Assembly: GCF_020521235.1 (NCBI RefSeq)
Contig: NZ_BLAY01000014.1
Coordinates: 18,113-82,112 of the forward strand
Direction of reading: 5' to 3'
Source of the DNA: Microseira wollei NIES-4236
GTDB lineage: Bacteria; Cyanobacteriota; Cyanobacteriia; Cyanobacteriales; Aerosakkonemataceae
Length of the DNA stretch: 64,000 nucleotides
Below the pieces are notes generated by a model, which was not told the origin of the DNA, did not search any database, and worked only from the letters and a program-made list of their open reading frames with translations. Of this stretch, positions 8,873-18,347 are shown piece after piece. A program made the position numbers and the translations under genes. Position 1 is the stretch's first letter; every line of letters starts with the position of its first letter.

Positions 8873-9293
8873 GTTCCAAACCCGATTTTCAACGTAACGC
8901 ACCGACATCAACGAAACTAGATGCGAGATCTTGTCGAATTACTTGACAAAACAATAAAAATATGTATTTTATAGGCGCAACAAGAGGGAAGCTTTTACCG
9001 TGGGGTGGGCGTCTCGCCCGCCCGGTGTCCAGTTTATTTATATTCAGCTAGTTAATTTATCCGGATACTAGGTTTTAATACTTGTAAGTATCAGCACCAG
9101 TGTTAATTTTGGTTCGCTCAAAGCTCCCAAAACCAATCGAAAGTCTTGATGGACTTGAAGCATGGTTTTGAACTTGGTTAAGGGGGCAATCTTTGCTATG
9201 GAAAGCAGCAGATTTTATCAGGGTTTTTGCAATTACCAATCAAACCGTTGGTAACTCCAATAATTACCCTATTTGTAACTTGGGAAAAAATAT

Positions 9294-9905
9294 ATGACAA
9301 AACCACCTCAAGGTCAGCCAACAAGAATTCAATTGAGAACAATAATTGAAAGAATTCAAAAACTCCAACCAGTAGCAATAGGTTTGGTTATAATCGCAGC
9401 AAGTTTAAAAATAGTGGAATCTGTCAACAATATAGTTCAGTTCCGTGAATCTGTATGTCGTACCGATCTTTCTGCGCCTTTGTGTCCGCCAGAGAAACTC
9501 GATCCGCCGCAATGGATAGGGACAAAAATCGAAGATGTTTACATTAAAAAATTGCAGAATTATGAACCTGAAACAACTTTAGTTGTAACTGATAAGTTTC
9601 CAGATAGAACAGAGAAAAAAGATATTTCTGTTCTCAGAAATGTCGATCAAGAAATATCAGAAATCGGGGTAAAAAAAAGAAACTCTGGGCAATATGAAGC
9701 TATTCTCAGGAGAGCAAAGAAGAACGGAACCCCTCTGTGTCTAAAAATTTATGGCAAGCGCAAGTTTGCCACCAGTGAGTTCAAGAATATCATTGAGATA
9801 GATGAAAAATTTCCTGACAGCAAAACTTACGATAGCCTTAACCCAGAGGAACGGGATAAAAAATGTAAAGACAAACACGAAATACCTATCCCTCCACAGG
9901 GGTAA
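9294..9905 (+). CDS. membrane-anchored protein of unknown function
   Basis: The 203-residue protein has one predicted N-terminal membrane span (about residues 28-46, PVAIGLVIIAASLKIVE). A lysine/glutamate-rich, hydrophilic remainder follows, with cysteines at CRTDLSAPLC, PLCLKI and KKCKDK. I recognise no domain. The span lies after a basic start, so the C-terminal part may be periplasmic or lumenal, but topology is a guess. It converges on pgk, and the two share a hairpin region at 9921-9952. No signal peptidase site is obvious. Confidence 0.6.
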   Translation: MTKPPQGQPTRIQLRTIIERIQKLQPVAIGLVIIAASLKIVESVNNIVQFRESVCRTDLSAPLCPPEKLDPPQWIGTKIEDVYIKKLQNYEPETTLVVTDKFPDRTEKKDISVLRNVDQEISEIGVKKRNSGQYEAILRRAKKNGTPLCLKIYGKRKFATSEFKNIIEIDEKFPDSKTYDSLNPEERDKKCKDKHEIPIPPQG

Positions 9906-9920
9906 GTTTTTATCAAAAAG

Positions 9921-9952
9921 TTGGGGATGAACAGTTGCTTGTTCACCCCCAA
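9921..9952 (-). terminator. terminator of pgk (minus strand)
   Basis: An imperfect stem GGGGGTGAACA / TGTTCATCCCC reads on the minus strand just after pgk and is followed by AACTTTTTG. It sits between two convergent genes and may act on both. Confidence 0.75.
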
Positions 9953-9979
9953 AAAATCAGATTAAATTGTGGCTAGCTA

Positions 9980-11182
9980 CTAAGCTTCATCGAGTGCCGC
10001 AATACCAGGTAATACCTTACCTTCGAGTAATTCGAGGCTAGCGCCGCCGCCGGTAGAAATGTGGCTCATTTGATCTGCCACGCCGACTTTTTCGACTGCT
10101 GCAACCGAGTCGCCACCGCCGATGATGGTGTCGGTGCCGGTTTTGGTAAGATCGGCTAAAGTGCGCGCGATCGCTTCCGTACCTACGGCAAATTTATCAA
10201 ACTCGAATACCCCCATCGGGCCATTCCACAACACCGACTTGCAATCAGCCAGCGCTGCTTGGAACATTTTCACCGATTCGGGGCCGATATCCAACCCCAT
10301 CCAACCATCGGGGATAGCTTCAATGCTGACAACTTGCGAGTTAGCATCGGCAGCAAATTTATCTGCAACTACCACATCGCTAGGCAACAACAATTCTACG
10401 CCCCGTTCTTTTGCCTTCGCGTCCAAAGACTTCGCCAATTCCAGCTTATCTTCTTCCACCAAAGACTTACCCACGCTCAAACCGCGTGCTTTGTAGAAGG
10501 TAAAGATCATGCCGCCACCGAGAAGCAGCTTATCGCATTTTTCCAACAAAGTTTCGATCACGCCAATCTTGCTGGAAACCTTGGAACCGCCGATAATCGC
10601 TGCTAAAGGACGCTTGGGATTTTCAATCGCGTTTTGCAGGTATTGCAGTTCCTTCTCGATCAGGTATCCTGCTACAGAAGGGCTGAGATACTTGGTTACC
10701 CCTTCGGTGGAAGCGTGGGCGCGGTGTGCCGTGCCAAAGGCATCATTGACGTATAAATCTGCATTCGCAGCTAACTGCTTGGCGAATTCGGGGTCGTTTT
10801 GCTCTTCTTCTTTGTGGAAGCGGACGTTTTCCAGCAACAGCACTTGACCGTTTTGCATTGCCGCCACTTTAGCAGCAACTTCATCACCGATACAGTCGCT
10901 GGGTTTTTCCACTTCTTGCCCCAATAATTCCGAAAGCCGCTTGGCGACGGGGGTGAGGCGATATTTCTCATCCACGCCCTTGGGACGCCCGAAGTGGGAG
11001 GACAGGATGACCTTAGCACCCTTCGAGGTTAAATCCTGAATCGTTGGCAGCGCTGCCCGAATGCGGGTATCGTCGGTAATGTTACCCGCGTCATCTAGGG
11101 GTACGTTAAAATCTGCCCGTACCAATACCCGTTTTCCAGATAAATCTGACGACGACAAATTTGCTACAGTTTTTTTGGACAC
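9980..11182 (-). CDS. pgk: phosphoglycerate kinase
   Basis: Transfers phosphate between 1,3-bisphosphoglycerate and ADP in glycolysis, and runs in reverse in the Calvin cycle of a cyanobacterium. The 400-residue length is standard. Motifs in order: [10 protein letters not shown], the [10 protein letters not shown] substrate loop, [29 protein letters not shown], the hinge [12 protein letters not shown], the nucleotide-binding WNGPMGVFE and [11 protein letters not shown]. The gene is divergent from the universal stress protein gene, leaving about 110 bp for both promoters. The neighbouring CBS-CP12 protein also touches carbon metabolism but is a separate unit. Confidence 0.97.
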   Translation of the reverse strand: MSKKTVANLSSSDLSGKRVLVRADFNVPLDDAGNITDDTRIRAALPTIQDLTSKGAKVILSSHFGRPKGVDEKYRLTPVAKRLSELLGQEVEKPSDCIGDEVAAKVAAMQNGQVLLLENVRFHKEEEQNDPEFAKQLAANADLYVNDAFGTAHRAHASTEGVTKYLSPSVAGYLIEKELQYLQNAIENPKRPLAAIIGGSKVSSKIGVIETLLEKCDKLLLGGGMIFTFYKARGLSVGKSLVEEDKLELAKSLDAKAKERGVELLLPSDVVVADKFAADANSQVVSIEAIPDGWMGLDIGPESVKMFQAALADCKSVLWNGPMGVFEFDKFAVGTEAIARTLADLTKTGTDTIIGGGDSVAAVEKVGVADQMSHISTGGGASLELLEGKVLPGIAALDEA

Positions 11183-11292
11183 GTAACAGCCTCCTAAATG
11201 CTTTTTTTCAACGAATCAACGGGTCATTGGTTGTCCGTTATTTTTACGCCGTCCACATTTTACCGAGAAACGGGGATCGATCAGGTGCTGTA

Positions 11293-11709
11293 ATGTTCAA
11301 GACAGTTTTATTTCCCATAGATGGTAGTGCAGAAGCCCGCGAAGCGACTGATGCGGTGATTAATATCGTGCAAACATACGGCAGTCGCTTGATTCTGCTG
11401 TCGGTTGTAGAAGAGCAACTGGCAACAGAGGAAGATGCGACGATACCGGATATCATGGCATCGCCGGAAGCAATCGCTCAACTCCTGCAAAAAGCTCAAG
11501 CATTATTCCGAGAACGGGGAATCCAAGCCGAAGCCGTCGAACGCCAAGGCAAACCGGCTTTCACGATTTGCGATGTCGCCGACGAACTTGCGGCAGATTT
11601 AATTATCATGGGCTGTCGCGGCATGGGGCTAACCGAGGAAGGACTCGCCGACAGCGTCACCTACCGGGTGATTAACCTGTCTCCCTGTCCCGTGTTGATT
11701 GTCCCATAG
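11293..11709 (+). CDS. universal stress protein (UspA family)
   Basis: The 138-residue protein starts with MFKTVLFPIDGSAEAREA, the usual first strand and Asp-containing loop of UspA domains. It ends with ADLIIMGCRGMG...TYRVINLSPCPVLIVP. The nucleotide-binding signature (GxRGxG then S) is recognisable but spaced differently from the ATP-binding type because of the TEEGLADSVT insertion, so ATP binding is uncertain. I chose the internal ATG because the 44 upstream codons of the longer frame overlap the divergent pgk start and show no homology. Family members respond to stress or energy state. Confidence 0.88.
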   Translation: MFKTVLFPIDGSAEAREATDAVINIVQTYGSRLILLSVVEEQLATEEDATIPDIMASPEAIAQLLQKAQALFRERGIQAEAVERQGKPAFTICDVADELAADLIIMGCRGMGLTEEGLADSVTYRVINLSPCPVLIVP

Positions 11710-11992
11710 GGCTAATGGCTAATTGCTAATTGCTAATGGCTAATTGCTAATTGGTCAAGTGTAACTTTTCTGACATAGGACTTACGCAGCAACTCCATAC
11801 ATGGTGGTGGCGGTGCCTTACACCGCTGATAACGCACCCTACATGGGCGAGTCTTTGCTTAAGTCCTCTGACAATCAGCCATTAGCCATTAGCCCCTAGC
11901 CATTAGCCCCTAGCCATTAGCCCCTAGCCATGAGCCATCAGCCATTAACCATTAGCCATTAGCCATTAACCATTAGCCATTAACCATTAGCC
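11710..11992. repeat. heptamer arrays flanking a family A element
   Basis: GCTAATT/GCTAATG heptamers occupy about 11711-11753, a family A element with arms AGGACTTACGCAG and CTTAAGTCCT spans about 11776-11876, and AGCCATT / AGCCCCT heptamers run from about 11877 to the end of the CBS-CP12 gene. Confidence 0.75.
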
Positions 11993-12607
11993 TTAAACAT
12001 CGTACATCCGCGCTTCCATTGCTTCTGGAAACTCCTCGCAGTACTCCTCGAAGGCTGTTTTTTCTAGCGTCTTAGCGCGTTGGTGCGCTGCTTCGGCTTG
12101 CAGTTCTTCGACGATATCCCACGCTGCGGCACATTCTCTGGAAGTTGGGCCTTTTTCAGAACAGATCGCTCTTGCAGCAGCGATCGCTTTTTGAATTTCT
12201 CCCGCTAGAGTGGTTTCTTTCGGCTTCTCGACGAAGTCGCTCTTGGTGAGAATATCGGTAACCGAGATAATGCCCAGCAACTTATCCTTAATTACAGGGG
12301 CGCGACGGATGCCGGTATTGGCGAACAACCGCGCCACGTATTCTATGCCCAAATCGGGATTGATCGCGATGCAGGGTTTGGTCATAATTTCATAGACTCG
12401 CACTTTTTTGGGATCTTTCCCAAAAGCAGCTACATTGTAGACAATATCAGTCTCGGTAACGATGCCGTAGGCGTCTTGGTCGTGGCGGCGTTCTACAATT
12501 AAGGCACGCAAGCTTTTTTCTTTCATCAGCTTAACTGCGTCAGCTACCGTCGCAGATCCGCGAATCGTAACCACATCGGTGGTCATAATGTCTGCTGCTT
12601 TTAGCAT
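11993..12607 (-). CDS. CBS-domain protein with C-terminal CP12 domain
   Basis: The 204-residue protein has two CBS motifs (about residues 8-60 and 75-128), which usually bind adenine nucleotides. A CP12 module follows (about 138-204): ICSEKGPTSRECAAAWDIVEE-type sequence, here shortened, then LEKTAFEEYC and PEAMEARMYD. CP12 scaffolds inactivate phosphoribulokinase and GAPDH in the dark. The N-terminal cysteine pair is intact, but the second cysteine of the C-terminal pair (normally in ECRIYD) is alanine. GAPDH capture by a disulfide loop therefore looks lost, while PRK control may remain. CBS-CP12 fusions are known in cyanobacteria. The coupling of energy charge to Calvin-cycle control is inference. 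Confidence 0.9.
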   Translation of the reverse strand: MLKAADIMTTDVVTIRGSATVADAVKLMKEKSLRALIVERRHDQDAYGIVTETDIVYNVAAFGKDPKKVRVYEIMTKPCIAINPDLGIEYVARLFANTGIRRAPVIKDKLLGIISVTDILTKSDFVEKPKETTLAGEIQKAIAAARAICSEKGPTSRECAAAWDIVEELQAEAAHQRAKTLEKTAFEEYCEEFPEAMEARMYDV

Positions 12608-12788
12608 AGTTCTCCTTGTTATGTGACAACTCCCGACTCTGACCCTATCGGGTACAGAGCCGACTTCCTGAAATCACCGAAAACGCGCAGGTCTGCCTCC
12701 GGGCTTTAGACATGGGGAGTCAGAGCGAGTTGCGATTTTAATCGCAGTCAGTATGATATACTATTATATTAGAAAATCAACAATTTAT

Positions 12789-13904
12789 ATGGTAGCCAAA
12801 ACAGTTTCAAACAAGACAAAAACCCTTTCGTTCGTAACCGAAATACCACTCGTAGTATCGGGAGCAGACGAAAGGCTTTTGTTGTCTAGGTTTGAGGATA
12901 TTTGGCAGCTTGAAAATGATTGCTATTGCTTCGCAATGCGGCGTTTAAAGCTGGTTAAACAATCAAAACCGTACCAATCAGCCAGAAAGATTAAATTCAA
13001 CAAAAAGGAGAGAAAGAAGGCAATTGCCGCCGCCAACACTGCCTACGGATATAAAGAATACAGCCTACATGCCTTCGCCACTAACTTCAGGGGATATTGG
13101 ATAGGCTTTCATATAGACTCAAACGCAGCACAAGCAAATAATCCGGACAATTACAACCAGGATTTTATCGACAGCAAAGGTAAAAAGAAAAAGGGAAATG
13201 TCAAAAAAAGCTGCAAAGAGTGGAAAGATTCTAGTTGGTATCGCTCAACAAGAAGCACCAAGGCTAACTTGGAAAGAAAGTTGGCGGCGCATCGCAAGTC
13301 ATTAGAAGGGAAACAGGTTCATGAAATTCTGAAACTAGGAAACACAATCAAACTAGAAAAACTTGACTACGCTTGCCAAAAACTATTTGGAAGAGCTGTA
13401 GGTAAGCGCTTCCATAGAGAATTTGTATCTCGCCTGAAACGTTTGACCCAAAGTGCTGGCGTTCACGCAATCGAATTTTACACTCAAACAACTAAGTTAT
13501 CTCAAAGTTGCCATCAATGGGTCACCACAAAGAAGAAAAGCCTCTCGACTAGAGTCCACAAATGTGAGTGTGTTGTTCTATGTCAGAGTAGAGACGTTAC
13601 ATGTAACGTCTCTACTTATTCGGCATTTTTGGCAAGATTTGTAGAAAATAACCGACTCCAAGTAGACCTGGCAAATATCGCATGGTCGGGTGCCCCAGCG
13701 CTCCTGCTGGCGGCAAGGAGACAGGCGACCGAAACAATTAACTTGCTCGTGATGGGAATTGTTCCTTCTTGCTTTGGACGTTTTCCAGAGTCAGAGCGAG
13801 TCGCCACAAAAGTTCTAGTTGCTGATACTGAGACTCTGGATGTTCTAAAAATAGGGAGATCCTCCAGAGAGGTTGAAAGCGAATTAGAACGCCCTCGTCT
13901 TTAG
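12789..13904 (+). pseudogene. decayed TnpB (IS200/IS605-type) gene carrying a palindrome insertion
   Basis: The frame is open but not functional. It keeps the TnpB-like N-terminus (LSFVTEIPLVV), a RuvC-II-like KLEKLDYACQKLFGR, the KRFHREFVSRLKR block and TTKLSQSC. The first RuvC aspartate motif (GIDxG) is missing. The zinc finger has lost one cysteine of each pair (SCHQW, CECVVL). The DRDxNAA motif is broken at SRDV by a 28-bp palindrome (13588-13615). The C-terminus after it is largely unrecognisable except the last VESELERPRL. No tnpA is nearby. The element sits between the CBS-CP12 and GTPase genes. Confidence 0.75.
13588..13615. repeat. 28-bp perfect palindrome, copy 1
   Basis: GTAGAGACGTTACA followed by its exact reverse complement. 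It lies inside the decayed tnpB at the position of the third catalytic motif. An identical copy is at 47466-47493. Confidence 0.9.
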
Positions 13905-13923
13905 AAATGGGGTGGCTTCAGCA

Positions 13924-14796
13924 ATGAATATTAAACGACAAAGCACGATCCAATGGTATCCAGGTCACATCGCCAAAGCTGAAAAAGACCTGAAGGAACA
14001 GCTCAAGCGCGTCGATGTCGTGCTGGAAGTACGCGACGCGCGCATTCCCCTGACCACGCACCATCCCAAAATCCAAGACTGGGTGGGTAGCAAGAGTCGG
14101 GTTTTAGTTCTCAATCGCGTCGATATGATATCGCCCCAGATGCAGCAATTGTGGACAAAATGGTTTCTCTCGCAAGGAGAAGTGCCATATTTTACCGATG
14201 CTCAGCATGGTAAGGGCGTTGCGGCGGTGACGAAAGCGGCGTCTGCTGCGGGGGTGGAAGTGAATCAAAAAAGACGCGCTCGCGGTATGTTACCCCGTCC
14301 GGTGCGCGCGGTTGTCATAGGGTTTCCCAATGTCGGCAAATCCGCGCTCATTAATCGATTATTAGGTAAAAGAGTCGTCGAAAGCGCCCGTCGCGCTGGC
14401 GTCACCAAACAACTGCGCTGGATCAGAATTTCCGACACGATTGAATTATTAGATGCACCCGGAGTGATTCCCGCCAAATTGGACGACCAAGAAACAGCGG
14501 TTAAATTAGCCATCTGCGACGATATTGGCGAAGCATCTTACGACAATCAACGAGTCGCTGTCGAGTTAGTAGAATTACTCAAATATTTGGAGGCTGTCGC
14601 TAGTAATTTTTTACCTGAATCTCCCTTAAAGTCGCGGTATGAATTAGATGCCGTAGATATTACAGGGGAAGATTACCTAGTCGCGTTGGCAAAATTAAAA
14701 TATCAGGGAGATGTGGAACGCGCCGCAAGGCAGTTATTGAATGATTTTCGCACGGGTTTGTTAGGGAAAATTGGTTTGGAATTGCCACCTGGTTGA
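13924..14796 (+). CDS. rbgA: ribosome biogenesis GTPase (YlqF/RbgA family)
   Basis: A circularly permuted GTPase of 290 residues. It starts with the typical IQWYPGHIAKAEKDL. The G4-like motif (LNRVDMI, usually NKxD) comes before G1 (GFPNVGKS) and G3 (DAPG), and a C-terminal ANTAR-like region ends with LLNDFRTGLLG. RbgA acts late in 50S subunit assembly. The asparagine-lysine of G4 is NR here, a tolerated variant in the family. I prefer the ATG at 13924 over the upstream GTG because the family N-terminus begins there. It lies directly after the decayed transposase. Confidence 0.92.
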   Translation: MNIKRQSTIQWYPGHIAKAEKDLKEQLKRVDVVLEVRDARIPLTTHHPKIQDWVGSKSRVLVLNRVDMISPQMQQLWTKWFLSQGEVPYFTDAQHGKGVAAVTKAASAAGVEVNQKRRARGMLPRPVRAVVIGFPNVGKSALINRLLGKRVVESARRAGVTKQLRWIRISDTIELLDAPGVIPAKLDDQETAVKLAICDDIGEASYDNQRVAVELVELLKYLEAVASNFLPESPLKSRYELDAVDITGEDYLVALAKLKYQGDVERAARQLLNDFRTGLLGKIGLELPPG

Positions 14797-15028
14797 ACTC
14801 CCTGTCCCCCAGCTGGCTTTTTGGTCAAAAACGTTATATTTTTGCAAAGAACATGGGGAAAACTAGATTAGAGCCTTGTTTTGACCTATGGATGCTCGTT
14901 GGGGTATCGACCTCAAGGTTGGTTAGACTGGGGTCGTAGCAATAGTTGCGTGGGAACGCAAAGCTTAACCTATTATGGCTCATCAAGGTGTTTACGCAAA
15001 CAAAACCAGATGAAACAAAACAAAGAGT

Positions 15029-16657
15029 ATGACCGAGCTTAAACTGTGCCTATACATAGAAGACAATATCGAAAAAACCGTCACCGTCAACCAAGATGAA
15101 TTTATCCTGGGGCGGTTACCCGACTGCGATTTATACTTGCCTTACATTGGAATTTCCCGACAGCAAGCTCGCATTTTTAAAACCGCTGACTGCCAATGGT
15201 TTATTCAGGATATGGGAAGCAAAAATGGTACTCTCTTAAACGGAGAATTCCTCACAGATACTCACAGACTGAATAACGATGACATGATTGGAATGGGAAC
15301 TATTTGCCTGCGAGTATTCTTATTAAATTGTCAGACAGTTACTCAAAAAAATACAGATATTCAATCCGAAGAAATCACAATCATTCGCAATGTCCAATAC
15401 CTACAACAACAGTGGATACCTTCGGAACGCCAAGGTCAAGCGACGATTAGTCAAGAACTAGCCATTGTGCGGTTAAAAGACTTGTTAGAAATCGCCAAAA
15501 AACTCAATTCTGCTGCATCTATAGAAGCCATTTTTCAAGCGGCACAAGCGGTTGTTTTCCGTTACATTCAAAGTATTGAGCGCTTAGCGTTATTAATTGA
15601 TGTCAGCGGTGCGGGTAAACTTTCCTTGTTGAATGCAGCTGGCAGAGACATTGCCGCTCGTCAATCTTTAAAAGATAATCGCTCTTGGATTAGCCGCACT
15701 ATCTGTTACAAAGTTTTTACGGAAAAAATTGCCCTGCAAACCGCAGATGCCCAGCGAGACGAAAGATTTAAAAACGAACAAAGCATTATAGACAAAGGGA
15801 TTCATAAAGTTATGGCGGTTCCTCTATGGGATGAAAATAACGTTGTAGGCGTTCTTTATGCCGATAGCTATAATAAGTTTAACGATTCAATTGATGCAAG
15901 CGAAGAAGATCTCAGCTTTTTCTCGACCTTAGCTAACCTAGTCGCTGCTAGCGTGCAACGTTGGTTGTTGACGCGCAAACTCAGAACCGAAGAAATTAGT
16001 CGGCAAAGACTAGAGCGCTATCTCTCTCCTGCGGTCGTACAACAGACGATGATGGCAGGAACTTTAGAAAATGGTCGCTTAGCGCCTCAAGAAAGCGAAA
16101 TCAGCATTTTATTTGCCGATATCGTTGGATTTACTGCGCTTTCAGAACGCTTGAGTCCGGCTGAAATTGCCGAATTACTCAATAGCTTTTTCGAGGAAAT
16201 GTTGCAGGAAATTTTTGCCGCAAATGGCACCCTCGATAAATTTATTGGAGATTGCATCATGGCTTTTTTTGGCGCGCCAGAACCGCAAGAAGACCATGCA
16301 GAACGAGCTTTAAATGTTGCCAAAGCAATGCTGGAACGGCTGGAAAATCTCAACAACGATCAAGTTTTAAGCGAACCGCTGCAATTGCGAATAGCAATTA
16401 ACAGCGGTAAAGCGGTAGTTGGAGATGTAGGCAGCAGTCAACGGGTCGATTATACCGTGTTAGGAACGACGATCAATTTGGCCTCGCGCATCCAATCAGT
16501 TTGTTTACCCGGTCGATGCGCTCTTAGCGAAAATACTTATAATTTGCTGCGACCTTGCCAACGATTGCTGTTAGATGATATAGGGGAACGCCGTTTCAAA
16601 GGAATTGAACGACCTGTGAGGATTTATCAAACAGTTAAGCGCGGCATTCTGGATTAA
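15029..16657 (+). CDS. FHA-GAF class III adenylate/guanylate cyclase
   Basis: Makes a cyclic nucleotide, probably cAMP. The 542-residue soluble protein has an FHA phosphothreonine-binding domain (about 24-90: GRLPDCDLYL, SRQQARIF, SKNGTLLNG) and a GAF domain (about 160-315). The catalytic domain (about 358-535) has the two metal aspartates (LFADIVGFT and GDCIMAFFG) and the purine-specifying lysine (DKFIGD). The partner position is threonine (YTVLGTTIN), the usual combination for adenylate cyclases, with the arginine in NLASRIQS. This architecture is common in filamentous cyanobacteria. Activation presumably needs GAF ligand binding and a phosphorylated partner on the FHA domain, which is inference. 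Confidence 0.93.
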   Translation: MTELKLCLYIEDNIEKTVTVNQDEFILGRLPDCDLYLPYIGISRQQARIFKTADCQWFIQDMGSKNGTLLNGEFLTDTHRLNNDDMIGMGTICLRVFLLNCQTVTQKNTDIQSEEITIIRNVQYLQQQWIPSERQGQATISQELAIVRLKDLLEIAKKLNSAASIEAIFQAAQAVVFRYIQSIERLALLIDVSGAGKLSLLNAAGRDIAARQSLKDNRSWISRTICYKVFTEKIALQTADAQRDERFKNEQSIIDKGIHKVMAVPLWDENNVVGVLYADSYNKFNDSIDASEEDLSFFSTLANLVAASVQRWLLTRKLRTEEISRQRLERYLSPAVVQQTMMAGTLENGRLAPQESEISILFADIVGFTALSERLSPAEIAELLNSFFEEMLQEIFAANGTLDKFIGDCIMAFFGAPEPQEDHAERALNVAKAMLERLENLNNDQVLSEPLQLRIAINSGKAVVGDVGSSQRVDYTVLGTTINLASRIQSVCLPGRCALSENTYNLLRPCQRLLLDDIGERRFKGIERPVRIYQTVKRGILD

Positions 16658-16668
16658 TTAGAATCAAA

Positions 16669-17448
16669 TTACAAGCGAGCTATTTCATCTCCTACCTGCA
16701 CCATTTTTCCCGCTTCGGATGTGGGTATTTTTGTATTGACACTTAACCGATAAAAATGATTGAAGCGCGATAGATTAACCCAAGATGGTAAAGTTTCTTC
16801 GCGCTTTTGTGAAAACAGTTTTTGAAAGTTAGGAGAACTTTCTCCCGTTCGAGAGTTGCGCGTAGGAACAATGCACCGCTGACAGGGATTAATTCCTTCA
16901 AACAGTACTTCACCGATTTTAAATTGGACAATCTCACCGTCATCTGCAAATAACCGATCTTCCCAAAAAGGAGGGACGCCGCTAATTTCGATATTGGCGC
17001 GTAAGCGTTGCCGCATTTCTGCTACAGTAATTCCGGGAAACCAGGAAGCAACTTCTTCTAACGTAGCGGTACTGATAATCGTTGGCCCCGACGCAATGGT
17101 ATCATCTGGAAAGCCAGTCAGCGAGTTTCTAGCCAGTTGGACAGAAAAACCGAAATAGTCGCTAAACCAAGCTGCCAATTCGGTGCGGTTTTCTGCCAAA
17201 TCAAAGACTCGTTTTTCTTGTTTACCCTCGATTTGTAGGGTGACGGTTTTTCCTGTCTCGTCCCAGAATGACCGCAACAAATGCACTTTAGCATTGCGCT
17301 TGCCATTTACAAATCGACCCTGGGCATCTAAAATAGCAAACTCGCGATCCCTCTCCAATGCCCCACCCGCTAAAATCCTGGCCCGATTTACCCCCACTCC
17401 ATCCAGTGACTTAATCGGGTAAATCAAAATATCTGCGATATATGGCAT
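16669..17448 (-). CDS. MOSC-domain protein
   Basis: The 259-residue protein has an N-terminal MOSC beta-barrel domain (MPYIADILIYPIKSLDGV, RDREFAILD) and a C-terminal MOSC domain whose conserved cysteine is in GINPCQRCIVPTRNSRTGE. This family includes sulfur carriers and molybdenum-cofactor-dependent reductases of the mARC/YcbX type. YcbX-like activity on N-hydroxylated bases is possible, but no fused ferredoxin domain is present. It converges on the cyclase gene with an 11-bp gap. Confidence 0.88.
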   Translation of the reverse strand: MPYIADILIYPIKSLDGVGVNRARILAGGALERDREFAILDAQGRFVNGKRNAKVHLLRSFWDETGKTVTLQIEGKQEKRVFDLAENRTELAAWFSDYFGFSVQLARNSLTGFPDDTIASGPTIISTATLEEVASWFPGITVAEMRQRLRANIEISGVPPFWEDRLFADDGEIVQFKIGEVLFEGINPCQRCIVPTRNSRTGESSPNFQKLFSQKREETLPSWVNLSRFNHFYRLSVNTKIPTSEAGKMVQVGDEIARL

Positions 17449-17600
17449 AATTCAGACTTTTTCCGCCAATCCGTAAACTTTCTTATAAGATTTTAATTTA
17501 TTTTAATAAAGTAAATAATAAACGTAATGTAAAATACATAACTTGATAAAATAAACACGCATCCCAAGAATGAAAAAGTAGGGTGTGTGAGAGAGAGATT

Positions 17601-18332
17601 ATGAGTCGAATTAATGGTTTTATTGGTCGGAGGAATCTGCTAAAGTTAGCAGGTGCATCGGGACTGGGTTTAGCAGCGACTAGCGCCGGAGGGTTTCTCT
17701 GGGGCGCACAGGAAGCGGTGGCTCCCCAATCAGCCCAAGCGCAAGGAAGACCGCCAGCAATCGATGCCGATACAGCGCTGAAAAGACTCCTGGAAGGAAA
17801 TAAACGGTTTGTAGAGGAAAAACGTCAAAACCTGCAAGCAAAATTGCGCTTGCAAGAAACAGCCGCAGCTCAGTATCCGTTTGCTTCCATCCTGGGGTGT
17901 GCTGATTCGCGGTTTCCGGCAGAAATTGTCCTAGATCAGGGACTGGGGGATTTATTTGTCGTGCGCGTGGCGGGTAACGTCGCCAGTCAGACAGCAATTG
18001 GCAGCTTGGAATTTTCTACCGCAGTATTGGGGACTCAAATAATCTTGGTCATCGGTCACGAACGATGCGGTGCAGTCGCAGCAGCAGTAGAAGGCAACCC
18101 CCTACCTGGAAGAATCGGCGTTTTTGTGGAAGAAATCAAACCCGCCGTGCGACGGGTAAGAGGCAAAGCAGGCGATGCCGTTGACAATGCAGTGATAGCC
18201 AACATTCAATATCAGGTGGAAAGGTTGAAGGAAACCTCGACAATTTTGTCTAACCTGATGCGGGAAGGCAAATTAAAAATTGTGGGCGGTCGTTACGATT
18301 TGGATTCTGGGGAATTACTGATTGTCACCTAA
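17601..18332 (+). CDS. beta carbonic anhydrase with Tat signal
   Basis: Interconverts CO2 and bicarbonate outside the cytoplasm. The 243-residue protein begins with a twin-arginine signal (GRRNLLKLAG, hydrophobic stretch, then an AQAQG cleavage region). The zinc ligands and the Asp/Arg dyad are visible as Cys100-x-Asp102-x-Arg104 (CADSRF) with His153 and Cys156 (HERCG). It resembles the EcaB type of cyanobacteria. The start is the ATG after GAGAGAGATT; the upstream ATG would lengthen the signal without a ribosome site. A 13-copy tandem array begins 15 bp after the stop. Confidence 0.92.
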   Translation: MSRINGFIGRRNLLKLAGASGLGLAATSAGGFLWGAQEAVAPQSAQAQGRPPAIDADTALKRLLEGNKRFVEEKRQNLQAKLRLQETAAAQYPFASILGCADSRFPAEIVLDQGLGDLFVVRVAGNVASQTAIGSLEFSTAVLGTQIILVIGHERCGAVAAAVEGNPLPGRIGVFVEEIKPAVRRVRGKAGDAVDNAVIANIQYQVERLKETSTILSNLMREGKLKIVGGRYDLDSGELLIVT

Positions 18333-18347
18333 GAGGAAGTTGCAAAA

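Larger units (their letters stand above)
8154..9293. other. 1.1-kb repeat-rich gap with gene remnants
   Basis: Contents in order: a family A arm (8156), a copy of the 29-bp TTCGTAGTAGGCACT unit (8194), AAACCGGGCTTCT/AAACCCGGTTTCT motifs (8265-8335), the Uma2/catalase-tail remnant (8356-8516), an inverted repeat around CCCAACTTATTAGCCC (8540-8605), and two family D elements (8643-8706, 8810-8872). A GGGGTGGGCGTCTCGCCCGCC hairpin motif, given here in shortened form, sits near 9001-9022. I see no intact gene. Confidence 0.6.
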
